From Clostridia bacterium (GTDB lineage Bacteria > Bacillota > Clostridia > Oscillospirales > Acutalibacteraceae), in contig JAFQBE010000038.1 of assembly GCA_017416765.1 (NCBI GenBank), forward strand, positions 1 to 54,487: a stretch of DNA of 54,487 bases. Direction: 5' to 3'. Under the pieces are notes generated by a model, which saw only the letters and a program-made list of their open reading frames with translations, ran no database searches and was not told where the DNA came from. Below are positions 7,636 through 16,182 of the stretch, in pieces; position 1 is the stretch's first letter, and each line of letters opens with the position of its first letter. The position numbers and the translations under genes were made by a program.

Positions 7636-7998
7636 ATGAATAAAAACGACACAGAATTTCTCGTACAGAAAATCCGCACACAGTACACCGAAAAGGAAAA
7701 CACAAAGCTTGATGAGCTTAAAGCGCTTGACCTGAAGGTTAAAAAGCCCGCGACTGTTTTCAGCATAGTTTTCGGCATAATCGGCGCACTTGTTATGGGC
7801 GCAGGCATGAGTTTGGTTATGACCGATATCGGCGAAATGCTCGGCATGGCAAGCACAATGGTTCCCGGAATCATCATCGGTATAGTCGGTATGATTATTG
7901 CGCTTATCAACTATCCTGTCTACAAAAAAATGCTGGATTCACGCCGCAAAAAGTATGCAAAGCAAGTCATCGCTTTAAGTGACAGTATACTAAAGTAA
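7636..7998 (+). CDS. Small two-helix membrane protein, paralogue of the gene at 11081
   Basis: A 120-residue protein: a charged N-terminal helix (residues 1-38, with TEFLVQKIRTQYTEKE), two membrane segments (about 43-65 and 78-97, the latter PGIIIGIVGMIIALINYPVY) and a basic C-terminal helix (SRRKKYAKQVIALSDSIL). Close relatives in Clostridia are, from memory, sometimes labelled 'dihydropteridine reductase', a label that nothing in this sequence supports. GAAAGAGGTAAATGAAAA provides the ribosome site. A promoter matching the two-component-system promoter lies upstream, so it is probably a regulon member. Function unknown; it probably acts in the membrane as an oligomer. Confidence 0.8.
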   Translation: MNKNDTEFLVQKIRTQYTEKENTKLDELKALDLKVKKPATVFSIVFGIIGALVMGAGMSLVMTDIGEMLGMASTMVPGIIIGIVGMIIALINYPVYKKMLDSRRKKYAKQVIALSDSILK

Positions 7999-8013
7999 GG
8001 AGTATTAGGTATA

Positions 8014-8255
8014 GTGAGCGATTTTTTAAAGAAAGCATTTAACGATATGAAGGAAAGCGCAAAGGCACAGCATGAGGTTGACAAAGCTAACTTTGCCGCA
8101 GCAAAGGCTGAGTCGAAGGTACATTGGGAAAAAGCAAGGCAACGGGTAACCCTGAAAAGCGCAAAGCTGTAATGCAGGCTGAGCGTGATGAACATATTGC
8201 AGCCGCAAATGAAAGAATTGTCGCCGCACAAAAGCTCCTTGATGAGCTTAAATAA
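8014..8255 (+). pseudogene. Small charged helical protein, broken by a one-base deletion
   Basis: A GTG start at 8014 with AGGAG upstream opens a frame (VSDFLKKAFNDMKESAKAQ...) that stops at 8170-8172 after 52 residues. The -1 frame then continues seamlessly (GNPEKRKAVMQAERDEHIAA ... LLDELK) to a stop at 8253-8255. Adding one A within GCAAGG near 8130 restores a single ~80-residue Ala/Lys/Glu-rich coiled protein, a type I recall beside such membrane proteins in Clostridia. I see no good slippery heptamer (GGGAAAAAGC is a poor fit), so a real mutation or a sequencing error is more likely than programmed frameshifting. It follows the gene at 7636 by 15 bases and is likely in its operon. Confidence 0.65.
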
Positions 8256-8350
8256 GCCAATCCCATTTCTCCGGTCAGAGGGATAGTGCATTTTGTATAC
8301 CGAAAACAAAAATATTCTTTCCGCTATCCCTTTGATTATACTATGACAGG

Positions 8351-8386
8351 GCAGGATGCAGACTGTAACAATAGTCCGCATCCTGC
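8351..8386 (+). terminator. Terminator before the two-component system
   Basis: GCAGGATGC (8351-8359) pairs with GCATCCTGC (8378-8386), with an inner GACT/AGTC extension, followed by TTTGCTT. A second, looser hairpin, AGGGATAG (8279-8286) with CTATCCCT (8324-8331), lies just upstream. Confidence 0.65.
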
Positions 8387-8391
8387 TTTGC

Positions 8392-8418
8392 TTAACGAAA
8401 CTTTAACATTTGTATGAT
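8392..8418 (+). promoter_or_regulatory. Autoregulatory promoter of the two-component operon
   Basis: Half-sites TTAAC at 8392-8396 and TTAAC at 8403-8407 form a direct repeat with an 11-base period, followed by -10 TATGAT at 8413-8418. The stretch from the first half-site through the -10 aligns base for base with 7527-7553, apart from about seven substitutions and no gaps. This points to binding by the response regulator encoded immediately downstream. Confidence 0.6.
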
Positions 8419-8454
8419 ATAGTAGCATTGGAATAATGAGGAGGAGTATGCTTC

Positions 8455-9126
8455 ATGTTTAAAATTCTTATTGTTGAGGATGATGCTGCGCTCAACCGTT
8501 CGTTTTGTACTTTCTTAAACCAGAGCGGTTATGAGGCTACAGGCTGCCTTAATGCTGATTCGGCATACGATGCAATGTATGAAACGGTTTTTGACCTTAT
8601 AGTTTCGGATATAATGATGCCGGACACAGACGGCTTTGAATTTGTTAAAACTGTGCGCTCAATAAATGAAAGCATACCTGTGCTTTTTGTAACGGCGCGC
8701 GAGGATTTTGCCGCCAAGCAGAGGGGCTTCAAGGTTGGCGTGGATGATTATATGGTTAAGCCGGTTGACCTTGATGAAATGTTTCTACGCATAGGTGCTT
8801 TGTTGCGCAGGGCAAAAATTGCATCGAGCCATGAAATAACAATTGATAATTTTACAATTAATGCAGATGAACATACTGCTTTGCTTAACGGCGAAGAAAT
8901 ACGATTTACGACAAGAGAATTTAATATTTTATATAAAATGCTGTCTTACCCGAAAAAGACCTTTACCCGCACACAACTTATGGATGAATTCTGGGATGCG
9001 GATACGGAGTCAGGACCGAGAACAGTTGATGTTTATATGGCAAAGCTACGCAGCAAAATAAGCAATTGCGACAGCTTTGAAATCAAAACTGTACACGGAC
9101 TCGGCTATAAGGCGGTGATCAAGTGA
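8455..9126 (+). CDS. Response regulator, OmpR/PhoB family
   Basis: A 223-residue regulator with an N-terminal receiver domain (acidic pair in EDDA, phospho-acceptor Asp52 in VSDIMMPD, conserved Thr/Lys in VTARED and MVKPVD) and a C-terminal winged-helix DNA-binding domain (residues 125-223, with TTREFNILYKML, the RTVDVYMAKLRSK recognition helix and VHGLGYKAV). The start is backed by GAGGAGGAG upstream. The gene overlaps the kinase gene by 4 bases (GTGA). It most likely binds the TTAAC direct repeats in its own promoter and upstream of 7636 (inference). Confidence 0.96.
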   Translation: MFKILIVEDDAALNRSFCTFLNQSGYEATGCLNADSAYDAMYETVFDLIVSDIMMPDTDGFEFVKTVRSINESIPVLFVTAREDFAAKQRGFKVGVDDYMVKPVDLDEMFLRIGALLRRAKIASSHEITIDNFTINADEHTALLNGEEIRFTTREFNILYKMLSYPKKTFTRTQLMDEFWDADTESGPRTVDVYMAKLRSKISNCDSFEIKTVHGLGYKAVIK

Positions 9127-10196
9127 AAGAAAAAAGTAAACTACGCACGGTGCTGATTTCACTCAACCGTTACCTTATATTATTCCTTTCTATGTCCTTT
9201 GTTTTAACCTGCTGCATGATGCTTTTTTTGAATGTATTAAGCAGTCAACTGAATTTGACCTTTACCCGTGAAAATATTGAGTTTGCGGCAGAATTCACTT
9301 TCGGAAATGTAATTTTTTTAAGTGTTCTGTTTACTGCAATTGATTTTATACGCAGAAAAATTACTTTCGACCGCCCCGTAAAACGCATTACACAAGCTGC
9401 ACAGCAGATGATGCTGGGTGATTTCAGTGTAAGAATAAAGCCGATTGTTCCGCTTGACGGTGATGACAGGTTCAATGAAATTATACATTGCTTTAACAAG
9501 GTTGCGCAGGAGCTTTCTGCTAACCAGACCCTGCACAGCGATTTTATTGCAAACGTTTCGCATGAGCTGAAAACGCCGCTTAGCGTAATGCAAAATTACG
9601 CAACAATACTTCAGCAGCCGGATTTATCTCAAGCAGAGCGCATTCAATATGCCAAGGAAATAACTTCAGCTTCAAGGCGGCTAAGCAGCCTTGTAACAAA
9701 TATATTAAAACTCAATAAGCTTGAAAATCAGCAGATTTTTCCTGTGAAAGAGGAATTCAACCTCAGTGAACAGCTGTGTGAATGCTTGCTTGCCTTTGAG
9801 GATACCTGGGAAAAGAACAGCATAGATATTCAGACGGATATAGACGATGAAATTTTAATTACTGCCGATAAAGAGCTGCTCAGCATAATTTGGAACAATT
9901 TGCTTTCAAATGCGTTCAAGTTTACAGGAAGCGGCGGTACGGTTTATGTTAGCCTTAAGAAAGAAAACGGAAAGGTTACCGTTTGCGTTGCCGATACAGG
10001 CTGCGGTATACCTAAGGAAACGGGCAAGCGGATTTTTGAAAAGTTTTATCAAGGCGATACCTCCCGCGCAACTCAGGGCAACGGACTCGGGCTTGCGCTT
10101 GTAAAACGAATCATTGATATTACAGGCAGCAGCATTTCGGTAGAAAGTGAACTCGGAAAGGGCAGCAAATTCACCGTAACAATGCGAGGCATCTGA
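9123..10196 (+). CDS. Sensor histidine kinase
   Basis: A 357-residue membrane kinase. Two membrane segments (about 15-40 and 58-78) flank a very short outside loop of about 20 residues, so it senses within the membrane or through partners and not by a large extracellular domain. A HAMP linker follows (RPVKRITQAAQQMMLGD), then the dimerisation helix with phospho-acceptor His147 in VSHELKTPLS, and the ATP-binding domain with N-box (IIWNNLLSNAFKF), G1 (DTGCGIP) and G2 (GNGLGLALVKR). It begins with GTG overlapping the regulator's stop. Small-loop kinases of this kind often detect envelope stress or antimicrobial peptides; the signal here is unknown. Confidence 0.96.
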   Translation: MKEKSKLRTVLISLNRYLILFLSMSFVLTCCMMLFLNVLSSQLNLTFTRENIEFAAEFTFGNVIFLSVLFTAIDFIRRKITFDRPVKRITQAAQQMMLGDFSVRIKPIVPLDGDDRFNEIIHCFNKVAQELSANQTLHSDFIANVSHELKTPLSVMQNYATILQQPDLSQAERIQYAKEITSASRRLSSLVTNILKLNKLENQQIFPVKEEFNLSEQLCECLLAFEDTWEKNSIDIQTDIDDEILITADKELLSIIWNNLLSNAFKFTGSGGTVYVSLKKENGKVTVCVADTGCGIPKETGKRIFEKFYQGDTSRATQGNGLGLALVKRIIDITGSSISVESELGKGSKFTVTMRGI

Positions 10197-10197
10197 T

Positions 10198-11079
10198 ATG
10201 GAAATAATTAAAAAAGTGCTTTTAAAGCTGCTGTTTCCGCATGTGGCTGTTGTGGCTGCGCTGGTGCCTGTGGCGGCTGCGCTGCTGATTTATGCATTTG
10301 CTGCGCCAAATGCAAATGAGGTGCTGGTTTATGCTTCATATGTTGTTTCGGCATACGCGCTTACTGTTGTTTGTACAAAAGCGCCTGCAATTTTTAAATT
10401 CTTAAAAAATTTAAAAAGCGAAAATAAATTTATCAGCCGCTATTATTCGGATGGTCAGCTGAGAATAAAGCTATCGCTTTATATGTCGGTTGCAATTAAT
10501 TTGCTTTATGCGCTGCTTCAGCTTGGCATGGGCATATATTACCGCTCGGTTTGGTTTTATGCGCTTTTCGGTTATTATGCTCTGCTGGGATTGATGCGCT
10601 TTTTCCTGCTCAAGGAAACTGTTCAAAAAGAGCTTGGTAAAAATATTTTCAGGGAGCTTCTTCATTACCGCTTTTGCGGAATTCTGCTTTTACTGATGAA
10701 TATTACTCTTGGCGTTATTGTAAGCTACATTGTTTTTCAGAACAGAGGTTTTGAGCATCACTATATAATTACAATCGCTATGGCGGCATATACGTTTATA
10801 TCTGTTGCAATTGCCATACGCAATGTGGTAAAATACCGTTGCTTTAACAGCCCCGTGATGTCTGCGGCAAAGGCGATAAGTCTTGCGGCTGCTCTGGTTT
10901 CGGTGCTTTCGCTTGAAACGGCGATGCTTTCTGCCTTCGGCACGGATACCGATGAAAAATTCCGCCGGATAATAACAGCAGCTACCGGCTTAGCGGTATG
11001 TGCTGCGGTGCTTTCAATGGCAGTTTATATGATAATTTTTTCAACCAAAAAGTTAAACTTAATTAAAAAAGGGAATTAA
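10198..11079 (+). CDS. Polytopic membrane protein of the two-component operon
   Basis: A 293-residue protein with about eight hydrophobic segments spread over its whole length (for example residues 14-35, 41-60, 98-120, 158-180, 192-210, 233-250 and 262-285) and short charged loops (NLKSENKFISRYYSDGQLR). It starts 1 base after the kinase stop, so it is translated with the two-component system. It has no transporter signature that I recognise. The likely role is a partner or target of the sensor kinase, whose own sensing loop is very short (inference). Confidence 0.75.
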   Translation: MEIIKKVLLKLLFPHVAVVAALVPVAAALLIYAFAAPNANEVLVYASYVVSAYALTVVCTKAPAIFKFLKNLKSENKFISRYYSDGQLRIKLSLYMSVAINLLYALLQLGMGIYYRSVWFYALFGYYALLGLMRFFLLKETVQKELGKNIFRELLHYRFCGILLLLMNITLGVIVSYIVFQNRGFEHHYIITIAMAAYTFISVAIAIRNVVKYRCFNSPVMSAAKAISLAAALVSVLSLETAMLSAFGTDTDEKFRRIITAATGLAVCAAVLSMAVYMIIFSTKKLNLIKKGN

Positions 11080-11080
11080 C

Positions 11081-11452
11081 ATGGATAATAATGAATTTTT
11101 TCAGTTTTCTTACTCTGCGTCACAGCAGGAGGAAATAAAAAAAATAAGAAATAAATATTTGCCGGCTGAAGAGGACAAGATGAAGCAGCTGCGCAAGCTC
11201 GATGAGGGCGTAACCCGAAAATCATCTGCGGTTGCTCTTGCTGTAGGCATAATCGGCACATTGTTGTTGGGGCTTGGAATGGCTTGCTGCCTTGAATGGG
11301 CAGAAAAGCTTTTCATACCCGGCATAATTATAGGTATAATAGGTATCGCAGCTGTCGCCGCAGCTATGCCGATATATAATTTTGTTACAGCAAGGGAGCG
11401 CAAAAAGATTGCGCCGGAAATTATCCGCCTGACAGATGAGCTGTTGAAATAA
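11081..11452 (+). CDS. Small two-helix membrane protein, paralogue of the gene at 7636
   Basis: A 123-residue protein with the same plan as the gene at 7636: N-terminal charged helix (IKKIRNKYLPAEEDKMKQLR, cf. IRTQYTEKENTKLDELK), first membrane segment (VALAVGIIGTLLLGLGMACC), second segment with the shared PGIIIGIIGI motif, and a basic C-terminal helix (RERKKIAPEIIRLTDELLK). It starts 1 base after the upstream gene's stop. One copy is thus inside the two-component operon and the other is in front of it under a matching promoter. The function is unknown; an oligomeric membrane-stress role is possible but unproven. Confidence 0.8.
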   Translation: MDNNEFFQFSYSASQQEEIKKIRNKYLPAEEDKMKQLRKLDEGVTRKSSAVALAVGIIGTLLLGLGMACCLEWAEKLFIPGIIIGIIGIAAVAAAMPIYNFVTARERKKIAPEIIRLTDELLK

Positions 11453-11475
11453 AAATATGCAATAATGTTGAATTT

Positions 11476-11500
11476 AAAGGGCAGTTTCAAACTGCTCTTT
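11476..11500 (+). terminator. Terminator of the two-component operon
   Basis: AAAGGGCAG/CTGCTCTTT stem (one G-U) with an A/T-rich loop, followed by TTGTTTTG. Confidence 0.7.
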
Positions 11501-11569
11501 TTGTTTTGTAGTATATCATTATGCTTAATCATATATTTATAAGTAAAGACGGGTTAAGGAGTTAAGGAT

Positions 11570-14098
11570 ATGGAATACCATGTATTAAGTATAAACGATG
11601 CGGTGCGCCGGCTTGAAACCGATGAGGTAAAAGGGCTTACCGAAGCGGCTGCAAAAAAACGGCTTGAAAAATACGGCGAAAACAGACTGAGAGAAAAACG
11701 GAAAACAAGTGTAGTATTGAAATTCTTTTTGCAGTTTAAGGACCCTATGGTTATCACGCTGATAATTGCCGCAGGAATTTCATTCTTTACTGCCTATGCC
11801 GAAAATGAGAGCTTTATTGACCCGATAATTATTCTGGGTATTGTTATTCTTAATGCTGTTGTTGGTGTAATTCAGGAAGCAAAGGCAGAGCAGGCGATAG
11901 AAAAACTAAAGCAGCTTTCAACTCCGAAGGCAACCGTTATGCGTGGCGGAAAAGAGGTCAGTATACCTGCCGCAGAAATTGTACCGGGCGATGTGCTTGT
12001 TTTGAACACCGGTGACAGAGTTGCTGCAGATGCGCGGTTGACGCAAAGCGTTGAGCTTACAACAGACGAAAGCTCGCTGACGGGTGAAGCACACCCCTGC
12101 GAAAAAAACGCGGCTGAAATTCTTGCGGAAAATATACCGCTTGCCGAGCAGAAAAACACTGTTTTTTCTTCGTCAACAGTGCTTACCGGACACGGCAGGG
12201 CAGTTGTTACCGCTACGGGCATGAACACACAGCTTGGCAGAATTGCCGATATGCTCGGTACGGAGCATTCGCCGCAGACTCCGTTGCAGCAGCGGCTTGA
12301 TAAAATCAGCAAGGTGCTGGGCATAAGCGCTGTTGCAATATGTATGGTGATTTTTTTAATGGGTATGCTGCGGCATGATGGTTTACTGCCGAGCTTTATG
12401 CTTGCAATAAGCCTTGCCGTTGCCGCAATTCCAGAAGGCTTGCCTGCGGTTGTTACAATTGTGTTAAGCACAGGTCTTGGCAGAATGGCAAAGGCTAAAG
12501 CCATTGTGCGCAAGCTGACCGCCGTTGAAGCACTGGGAAGTGCAACCTATATCTGCTCGGATAAAACGGGTACTTTAACGCAGAACAAAATGACTGTCTG
12601 CAGGCTTTTTACCCCTGAAAATGAAACGGATTTTTCAAGGGAGCAGGCAAAGGAAATTTTAGGCTATGCAGCATTATGCTGTAATGCAACCGCTGAATCG
12701 GGCGAGCCTACCGAAAAGGCAATTGTTGCCGCCGCAAAAAAAGAAAGCGCGGAATTTTCCGCACACAGGCTCAGCGAAATTCCGTTCAACTCAACGGATA
12801 AAATGATGAGCGTTACCGTAAAAATGGGGAATACTCTTTTTGCTGTTACAAAGGGCGCGCCCGAAAAAATTTTTCCTCTGTGTACAAATTGCGGCAATGC
12901 AAAGTATTTTAACGATGCTGCTGCCGCAGAAGGCTTGCGTGTGCTTGCAGTTGCGGTAAGGGAAATGGATGAAGGCAATGAAAACATAAGAGAAAATCTT
13001 CGGCTGCTCGGTCTTATCTGTATTGAAGACCCTGAACGCAAGGAAGCAAAGCAGGCAGTAAAAATCTGCAAACAGGCAGGTATAACCCCTGTTATGATAA
13101 CGGGTGACAACCCGAAGACAGCCTTTGCAATTGCAAAACGGCTTGGTATCGCCGAAGAAAAAACTCCGGTTATAACAGGCACACAGCTTGACAGATTAAG
13201 TGAAAAAGAATTACAGGAAAAGGTTAAGTCTGTCCGGGTTTTTGCGCGTGTAAGCCCTGAACACAAGGTGCGTATTGTAAAAGCGCTTCAGGCAAACGGC
13301 GAAGTTACCGCAATGACGGGCGATGGCGTTAACGATGCGCCCGCACTCAAGGCGGCGGATATAGGCTGCGCCATGGGCAGAAGCGGTACGGAGGTTGCAA
13401 AGGGTGCGGCAGATATAGTGCTTGCCGACGATAATTTTGCAACAATTGTGCGTGCCGTTGAGGAAGGCCGCGGAATTTATGACAACATTAAAAAAGTGGT
13501 ACGCTTTCTTATAAGCAGTAATATCGGCGAAATTATGCTCATTTTTATTGCGGGGCTTATGCGCCTTGAAGCACCGATGCTGCCTATTCAGCTGCTATGG
13601 ACAAATCTTGTTACGGATTCTCTGCCCGGTATGGCATTGGGAGTTGAAAAAAGAGAAAAGGATATTATGAAGCGCAAGCCCGTTAAGCCTGATGCAGGGC
13701 TGTTTACAAAGGGCGGCTGGTTTGATATTGTGCTTGAAGGTGTTTTAATCGGTGCGCCTGCGTTGTTGGGCTTTATCCTCGGCAACGGTTTCTGGGGAAT
13801 TGATGTGGCGCGGAGTATTTGTTTTTGCATAATTAGCATTGCGGAGCTTCTCCATGCGCTCAATTCCCGCAGCGAAAATTCGCTGTTTAAAATCGGCTTG
13901 TTTTCAAATATAAAAATGGTCGGTGCGTTTTTAATCTGCCTTGGTCTGCAGGTGGCTGTGGTTACTGTTCCTGCGCTTTGCACCGTGTTCAAAACGGTTC
14001 CTTTAAACGGTGTGCAATGGCTTACGGTTGCTGCGCTGAGCCTTTTTGTTACCGCTTCGGTTGAGCTTTCAAAGCTGTTGACAAGCAGACGCAAATAA
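11570..14098 (+). CDS. Cation-transporting P-type ATPase, Ca2+ (SERCA-like, type II)
   Basis: An 842-residue pump that uses ATP to move a cation, most likely Ca2+, out of the cell. The order is typical: N-terminal cation-ATPase domain, TM1-2, actuator domain with TGEA (residue 176 region; usually TGES), TM4 with PEGLP, phosphorylation site Asp331 in SDKTGTLTQNK, nucleotide domain (KGAPEK), hinge TGDGVNDAPALK, then TM5-10. The ion-binding residues expected of SERCA-type pumps are present: E in PEGLP (TM4), N and E in SSNIGEI (TM5), and N-x-x-T-D in NLVTDSLPGMALG (TM6). The start has GGAG at a suitable distance. The TVP38-like gene follows 40 bases later. Confidence 0.93.
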   Translation: MEYHVLSINDAVRRLETDEVKGLTEAAAKKRLEKYGENRLREKRKTSVVLKFFLQFKDPMVITLIIAAGISFFTAYAENESFIDPIIILGIVILNAVVGVIQEAKAEQAIEKLKQLSTPKATVMRGGKEVSIPAAEIVPGDVLVLNTGDRVAADARLTQSVELTTDESSLTGEAHPCEKNAAEILAENIPLAEQKNTVFSSSTVLTGHGRAVVTATGMNTQLGRIADMLGTEHSPQTPLQQRLDKISKVLGISAVAICMVIFLMGMLRHDGLLPSFMLAISLAVAAIPEGLPAVVTIVLSTGLGRMAKAKAIVRKLTAVEALGSATYICSDKTGTLTQNKMTVCRLFTPENETDFSREQAKEILGYAALCCNATAESGEPTEKAIVAAAKKESAEFSAHRLSEIPFNSTDKMMSVTVKMGNTLFAVTKGAPEKIFPLCTNCGNAKYFNDAAAAEGLRVLAVAVREMDEGNENIRENLRLLGLICIEDPERKEAKQAVKICKQAGITPVMITGDNPKTAFAIAKRLGIAEEKTPVITGTQLDRLSEKELQEKVKSVRVFARVSPEHKVRIVKALQANGEVTAMTGDGVNDAPALKAADIGCAMGRSGTEVAKGAADIVLADDNFATIVRAVEEGRGIYDNIKKVVRFLISSNIGEIMLIFIAGLMRLEAPMLPIQLLWTNLVTDSLPGMALGVEKREKDIMKRKPVKPDAGLFTKGGWFDIVLEGVLIGAPALLGFILGNGFWGIDVARSICFCIISIAELLHALNSRSENSLFKIGLFSNIKMVGAFLICLGLQVAVVTVPALCTVFKTVPLNGVQWLTVAALSLFVTASVELSKLLTSRRK

Positions 14099-14138
14099 CC
14101 TATAATCAATCCCGAATGAAAAATAAGGATTGATTATT

Positions 14139-14831
14139 TTGAATAAAGAATTCGTAAAAAAAGAACTGCTGCCGCTTTTGCTGCGGCTGGCTGTGCTGGC
14201 GGTGCTGTTTACCGCAGTTGCGTTAAATTACGACAGGCTTGTAAATATTGATGTGCGTGCGTTGGTTGACCTTGCGCCGGGTGAAATTGCGGCAATACTT
14301 GTTGGAATGGCAATATTTTTCCTCAAGGGTCTGACCTTTGTCATTCCCGCAATGCTGATTTATGTGAGCGTGGGTATGGCATTTGATTTGGGTACGGCTC
14401 TTTTTATAAGCCTTTGCGGAATTGCGGTTGAGGTTGCGGTAACATATTGGCTTGGAAGAATGCTCGGCGGCGAGTATGTAAACAGACTTTTGAAAAAGGC
14501 AAAGGGTGGCGAAAAGCTGCTTAATATGCAGGATAAATCGAAGTTTTCCTCTCTTTTTGTTATACGCTTGTTACCTGTATTCCCCATTGATTTTGCAAGC
14601 CTTTTTCTCGGCTCAATCAAATTGCCGTTCATAAAGTATATGTTTGTATCGGTACTTGGCATTGCGCCGCGTGTTATTGCGTTCACTCTTGTGGGCGACA
14701 GAATTTACGAAATATTCCCCATGGATTTACTGCTTAAAGCTGTGTTGGTGCTTGTACCTGTTATAGCGGTTGTGTTTATTGTAATGTGGGTAATAAAACA
14801 GAAGAAAAAGAAAAAAGAAGTACAGCCGTAA
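14139..14831 (+). CDS. TVP38/TMEM64 (VTT domain, DedA-like) membrane protein
   Basis: About 230 residues with five to six membrane segments. The central VTT domain includes YVSVGMAFDLGTALFISLCG, the amphipathic GRMLGGEYVNRLLKK helix and the conserved FVIRLLPVFPIDFASLFLGS / LGIAPRVIAFTLVG stretches. Relatives are membrane proteins implicated in lipid flipping and membrane homeostasis. I choose the TTG at 14139, 9 bases after AAGGA at 14125-14129, over the TTG at 14130, which would overlap that site. It ends in a lysine-rich tail. It is likely co-transcribed with the P-type ATPase. Confidence 0.85.
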   Translation: MNKEFVKKELLPLLLRLAVLAVLFTAVALNYDRLVNIDVRALVDLAPGEIAAILVGMAIFFLKGLTFVIPAMLIYVSVGMAFDLGTALFISLCGIAVEVAVTYWLGRMLGGEYVNRLLKKAKGGEKLLNMQDKSKFSSLFVIRLLPVFPIDFASLFLGSIKLPFIKYMFVSVLGIAPRVIAFTLVGDRIYEIFPMDLLLKAVLVLVPVIAVVFIVMWVIKQKKKKKEVQP

Positions 14832-14847
14832 CAGGTTGTACTTCTTT
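14814..14847. terminator. Bidirectional terminator, 14-bp stem
   Basis: AAAGAAGTACAGCC (14814-14827) pairs along its whole length with GGTTGTACTTCTTT (14834-14847; one G-U). It overlaps the last codons of the TVP38-like gene and serves the converging cyclophilin gene as well. Confidence 0.8.
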
Positions 14848-14851
14848 GAAT

Positions 14852-15448
14852 TTATGCCTGCGTAATTTCAATTGTGTTGATTACAACATCTACTACGGGC
14901 TTGTCGCCTCTTGCGGTTTCTACGTTGGCAATAGCGTCAACAACATCCATGCCTTCAAAAACCTGACCGAAAACTGTGTGCTTGTAGTCAAGCCACGGTG
15001 TGCCGCCGACAGCGCGGTAGTTTTCTATTGTTTCTTCGGGGAAGCCTCTGTCTTTAAGGCTTTCCATCTGTTCAAGTAAATCGCGGCTTACTTCGTCTGC
15101 CTGAACAATGAAGAACTGGCTGCCGTTTGTACCGGGACCTGCATTAGCCATTGAAAGTGCGCCGCGAAGGTTGTGAAGGTCTACGCAGAATTCATCTTCA
15201 AACGGTCTGCCCCAGATGCTTTCGCCGCCGCAGCCTGTGCCCTCAGGATCGCCTCCCTGAATCATAAAATCGTTGATTACGCGGTGGAAAATGAGTCCGT
15301 CATAGTAGCCGTTCTTTGCGTGAGTGGTGAAGTTTTCAACGGTTTTGGGTGCTTCCGAGGGGAAAAGGCGGATTTTTATATCGCCCATGGAAGTTTTCAT
15401 TGTTGCAATAAGTTCGCCTGCAACAGGCTTTTCAAGCTGTGAAATCAT
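14852..15448 (-). CDS. Peptidyl-prolyl cis-trans isomerase, cyclophilin type
   Basis: A 198-residue cytoplasmic cyclophilin that accelerates proline isomerisation in protein folding. Diagnostic stretches are [18 protein letters not shown] (active-site Arg in FHRV), [19 protein letters not shown] (the cyclophilin core, SQFFI) and the late [20 protein letters not shown]. It has no signal peptide. AAGGAG precedes the ATG. The next gene on the same strand (lipoprotein at 15468-15992) ends 19 bases upstream, so the two may be co-transcribed. Confidence 0.95.
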   Translation of the reverse strand: MISQLEKPVAGELIATMKTSMGDIKIRLFPSEAPKTVENFTTHAKNGYYDGLIFHRVINDFMIQGGDPEGTGCGGESIWGRPFEDEFCVDLHNLRGALSMANAGPGTNGSQFFIVQADEVSRDLLEQMESLKDRGFPEETIENYRAVGGTPWLDYKHTVFGQVFEGMDVVDAIANVETARGDKPVVDVVINTIEITQA

Positions 15449-15467
15449 AATTAATATATCTCCTTAA

Positions 15468-15992
15468 TTAATCAACTGTTTCAAATACATTGTAGGTGTA
15501 GAAGGTAAGCCTTACATTGTAGCTTTTTTCAAGGCCGTTTGCTTCGTAATATTCATCGCCGTACCAGAATGCGGCAAGATAAAGTCCGCGTCTGTTGCCG
15601 GACCATACAGCATTGTGTTTTCCTTCTGCAAGGCTTTCGGGCAGAACATCGGCTGTTGTAATTGTATCAAGCAGGGACTTTTTGTAAATGCCGAAGCCTG
15701 CTTTTTCAAGCTCTGCAATATAAGCCTTGAATTCGTCGTAGCTTACGCCGTTTGCGGCAAATTCATAGGTGTAGCCCTTATCGGTCTTGTTTTCGTTGTA
15801 GTATTCAAAGCTGTCCTTGATTCCGGGTACATCGCCGAAAAGAGCATTGTCCGGCCATGGGAAGCGCTTATCCTGCGGCAATACAACCGTAGTGGGCTGT
15901 GTAGTGGTTTCGTCGGGTTTGTCGTTTCCGCCGCATGCTGCAAGAGAAAACAGAACAGCAGCCGTAAGCAATAAACATAAAATCTTTTTCAT
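15468..15992 (-). CDS. Lipoprotein of unknown function
   Basis: A 174-residue lipoprotein: signal peptide residues 1-19 and lipobox LAAC-G, a Thr-rich linker (DETTTQPTT), then a compact domain beginning RFPWPDNALFGDVPG and including YDEFKAYIAELEKAGFG, a pattern shared by small extracellular lipoproteins of Clostridia whose role is not known to me. It lies directly upstream of the cyclophilin gene on the same strand. Confidence 0.75.
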   Translation of the reverse strand: MKKILCLLLTAAVLFSLAACGGNDKPDETTTQPTTVVLPQDKRFPWPDNALFGDVPGIKDSFEYYNENKTDKGYTYEFAANGVSYDEFKAYIAELEKAGFGIYKKSLLDTITTADVLPESLAEGKHNAVWSGNRRGLYLAAFWYGDEYYEANGLEKSYNVRLTFYTYNVFETVD

Positions 15993-16127
15993 TATTATAA
16001 CCTTCCTTTATTTATTTTTAGGTTCACCTTATTATAAATGCAAAGCCGCCAAAATGCAAGTGCCGCAAAGCTTTTTTAAATAACAATTAATTTTTATAAT
16101 AATTTTTTGCCATATTTCAAAAAACAC

Positions 16128-16156
16128 TTGCAAAACACATAAACTTTGTTTATAAT
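16128..16156 (+). promoter_or_regulatory. Promoter of tRNA-Thr
   Basis: TTGCAA (16128-16133), 17-base spacer, TATAAT (16151-16156), 27 bases before the tRNA. Confidence 0.8.
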
Positions 16157-16182
16157 AATCCGGTAATGAAAATAAAATATTT

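Noticed and set aside
8120-8140. Programmed -1 frameshift in the small coiled gene
   Set aside because: No X-XXY-YYZ heptamer in the right frame and no evident stimulatory hairpin; a mutation or sequencing error is simpler.
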